From: Chloroflexi bacterium UBA4733
GTDB taxonomy: Bacteria > Chloroflexota > UBA4733
NCBI GenBank assembly: GCA_002404055.1
Contig: DHIZ01000027.1
Coordinates: forward strand, 6,629-13,959
Length of the DNA: 7,331 bases
Reading direction: 5' to 3'
The notes beneath the pieces are model-generated. The model was given only the letters and a program-made list of their open reading frames with translations. It made no database searches and was not told the DNA's origin. The translations under genes and the position numbers were made by a program. Shown here piece after piece: positions 6,764 through 7,331 of this stretch. The stretch's first letter is position 1. Each line of letters starts with the position of its first letter.

Positions 6764-7331
6764 GCACAGCGGCATTTCGGGTGACCGTGGTCGGCATCGG
6801 AGATGAGGGCCCGGAGGGACTGAGCGCGGAGGCGCAGGCAGCCGTGGATCAGGCGGAGCTGCTGCTCGGCGGCCACCGCCACCTGGCCTGGTTTAGCGGC
6901 CATACGGCACAGACGCTGGCGATTACAGACAACCTCCGCGCGGTCGTGGCAGCGATTGAGCAGCACAGCGCTCACTGCCGGGTGGTCGTCCTCGCCTCCG
7001 GCGACCCCCTTTTCTTCGGGGTCGGCGCCTACCTGAGCAAGCAGCTTGGTCCCGACCGCTTGCGAATCCTGCCTCATGTCAGCTCCGTGCAGCTTGCCTT
7101 CGCCAGGGTCGGTGTCGGCTGGCAAGACGCGGCGATCCTCAGCGCGCACGGCCGACCGTTAGCGCCGGTACTCCAGCCAGCGTTGGAAGCAGCCAAGGTC
7201 GCCCTCCTGACCGACGATAACAACACGCCGCGCGTCATCGCTGCAGCCTTGCGTGCTGCCGGCATGGAGGACTGCCGGGCGGTGGTCGCTGAGCATCTCG
7301 GCGGCCCCGAGGAACGACTGATCGAGACGAC
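6760..7331 (+). CDS. cbiE: Precorrin-6Y C5-methyltransferase CbiE (CobL N-terminal type), 3' end beyond window
   Basis: The frame is open from GTG 6760 to the right edge (190 codons plus 2 bases) without a stop. It encodes a tetrapyrrole methylase-fold enzyme that transfers a methyl from S-adenosylmethionine to C5 of (cobalt-)precorrin-7 or, as the N-terminal half of CobL, of precorrin-6Y. Visible signatures are VTVVGIGDEGPEGL (8-21), LLLGGHRHL (34-42), the S-adenosylmethionine-site motif VVLASGDPLFFGVG (76-89), PHVSSVQLAFAR (105-116), WQDAAILSAHGRP (121-133) and ALLTDDNNTPRVIA (148-161). CbiE alone is roughly 200-240 residues, so most of this domain is present. Whether it ends as free CbiE or continues into a CbiT decarboxylase/C15-methyltransferase domain (a CobL fusion) cannot be seen. 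GTGA makes a 4-base overlap with the cbiD stop; the Shine-Dalgarno sequence is weak (AGGA, 12 bases upstream), which suggests translational coupling. Confidence 0.95.
   Translation, partial: MSTAAFRVTVVGIGDEGPEGLSAEAQAAVDQAELLLGGHRHLAWFSGHTAQTLAITDNLRAVVAAIEQHSAHCRVVVLASGDPLFFGVGAYLSKQLGPDRLRILPHVSSVQLAFARVGVGWQDAAILSAHGRPLAPVLQPALEAAKVALLTDDNNTPRVIAAALRAAGMEDCRAVVAEHLGGPEERLIET

Noticed and set aside
1..7331. Cobalamin riboswitch, promoter or CRISPR/mobile element
   Set aside because: There is no non-coding stretch to hold a B12 riboswitch, no spaced repeats, and no transposase or integrase frame. Such a regulatory element would lie upstream of the operon, outside the window.

Overview
The window is a tightly packed, single-strand segment of a cobalamin (vitamin B12) corrin-ring biosynthesis operon from a G+C-rich bacterium. 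Every base lies in, or within a few bases of, one of five plus-strand genes: the 3' third of cobN, a fused ChlI-ChlD type chelatase subunit, a CobB/CbiA-CbiC/CobH two-enzyme fusion, cbiD, and the 5' part of cbiE. There are no RNA genes, mobile elements, CRISPR arrays or intergenic gaps. Four consecutive gene junctions overlap by 11, 4, 8 and 4 bases, so the genes are almost certainly co-transcribed and translationally coupled. Both outer genes run off the window, so any promoter, cobalamin riboswitch or terminator lies outside it.

Layout: 1-1269 is the C-terminal part of CobN, the large porphyrin-binding subunit of ATP-dependent cobaltochelatase. 1259-3397 is its motor partner, an AAA+ ATPase (ChlI/BchI-like) joined by a low-complexity linker to a von Willebrand A domain (ChlD/BchD-like). 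3394-5526 joins a complete cobyrinate/hydrogenobyrinate a,c-diamide synthase to a full-length precorrin-8X methylmutase domain. 5519-6763 is CbiD (C1 methyltransferase). 6760 to the right edge is the CbiE/CobL-N type precorrin-6Y C5-methyltransferase.

How the genes work together: CbiD and CbiE methylate the corrin ring, the CbiC/CobH domain migrates the C11 methyl to C12, the CobB domain amidates side chains a and c, and CobN with the ChlID motor inserts cobalt. The first three genes thus cover the last three steps of ring completion if the late-cobalt route is used. CobN is the marker of late insertion, whereas CbiD is classically a marker of the early-cobalt ('anaerobic') route, so the gene set is mixed.

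The points most worth a second look are the CobB-CbiC fusion, which joins two consecutive pathway steps, and the apparent replacement of the catalytic histidine of the CbiC/CobH domain by tyrosine (codon 4999-5001). The organism cannot be fixed from this window. High G+C, a fused ChlID cobaltochelatase subunit and a CobN/CbiD mixture would fit a Chloroflexota-like bacterium, but this is a low-confidence guess.
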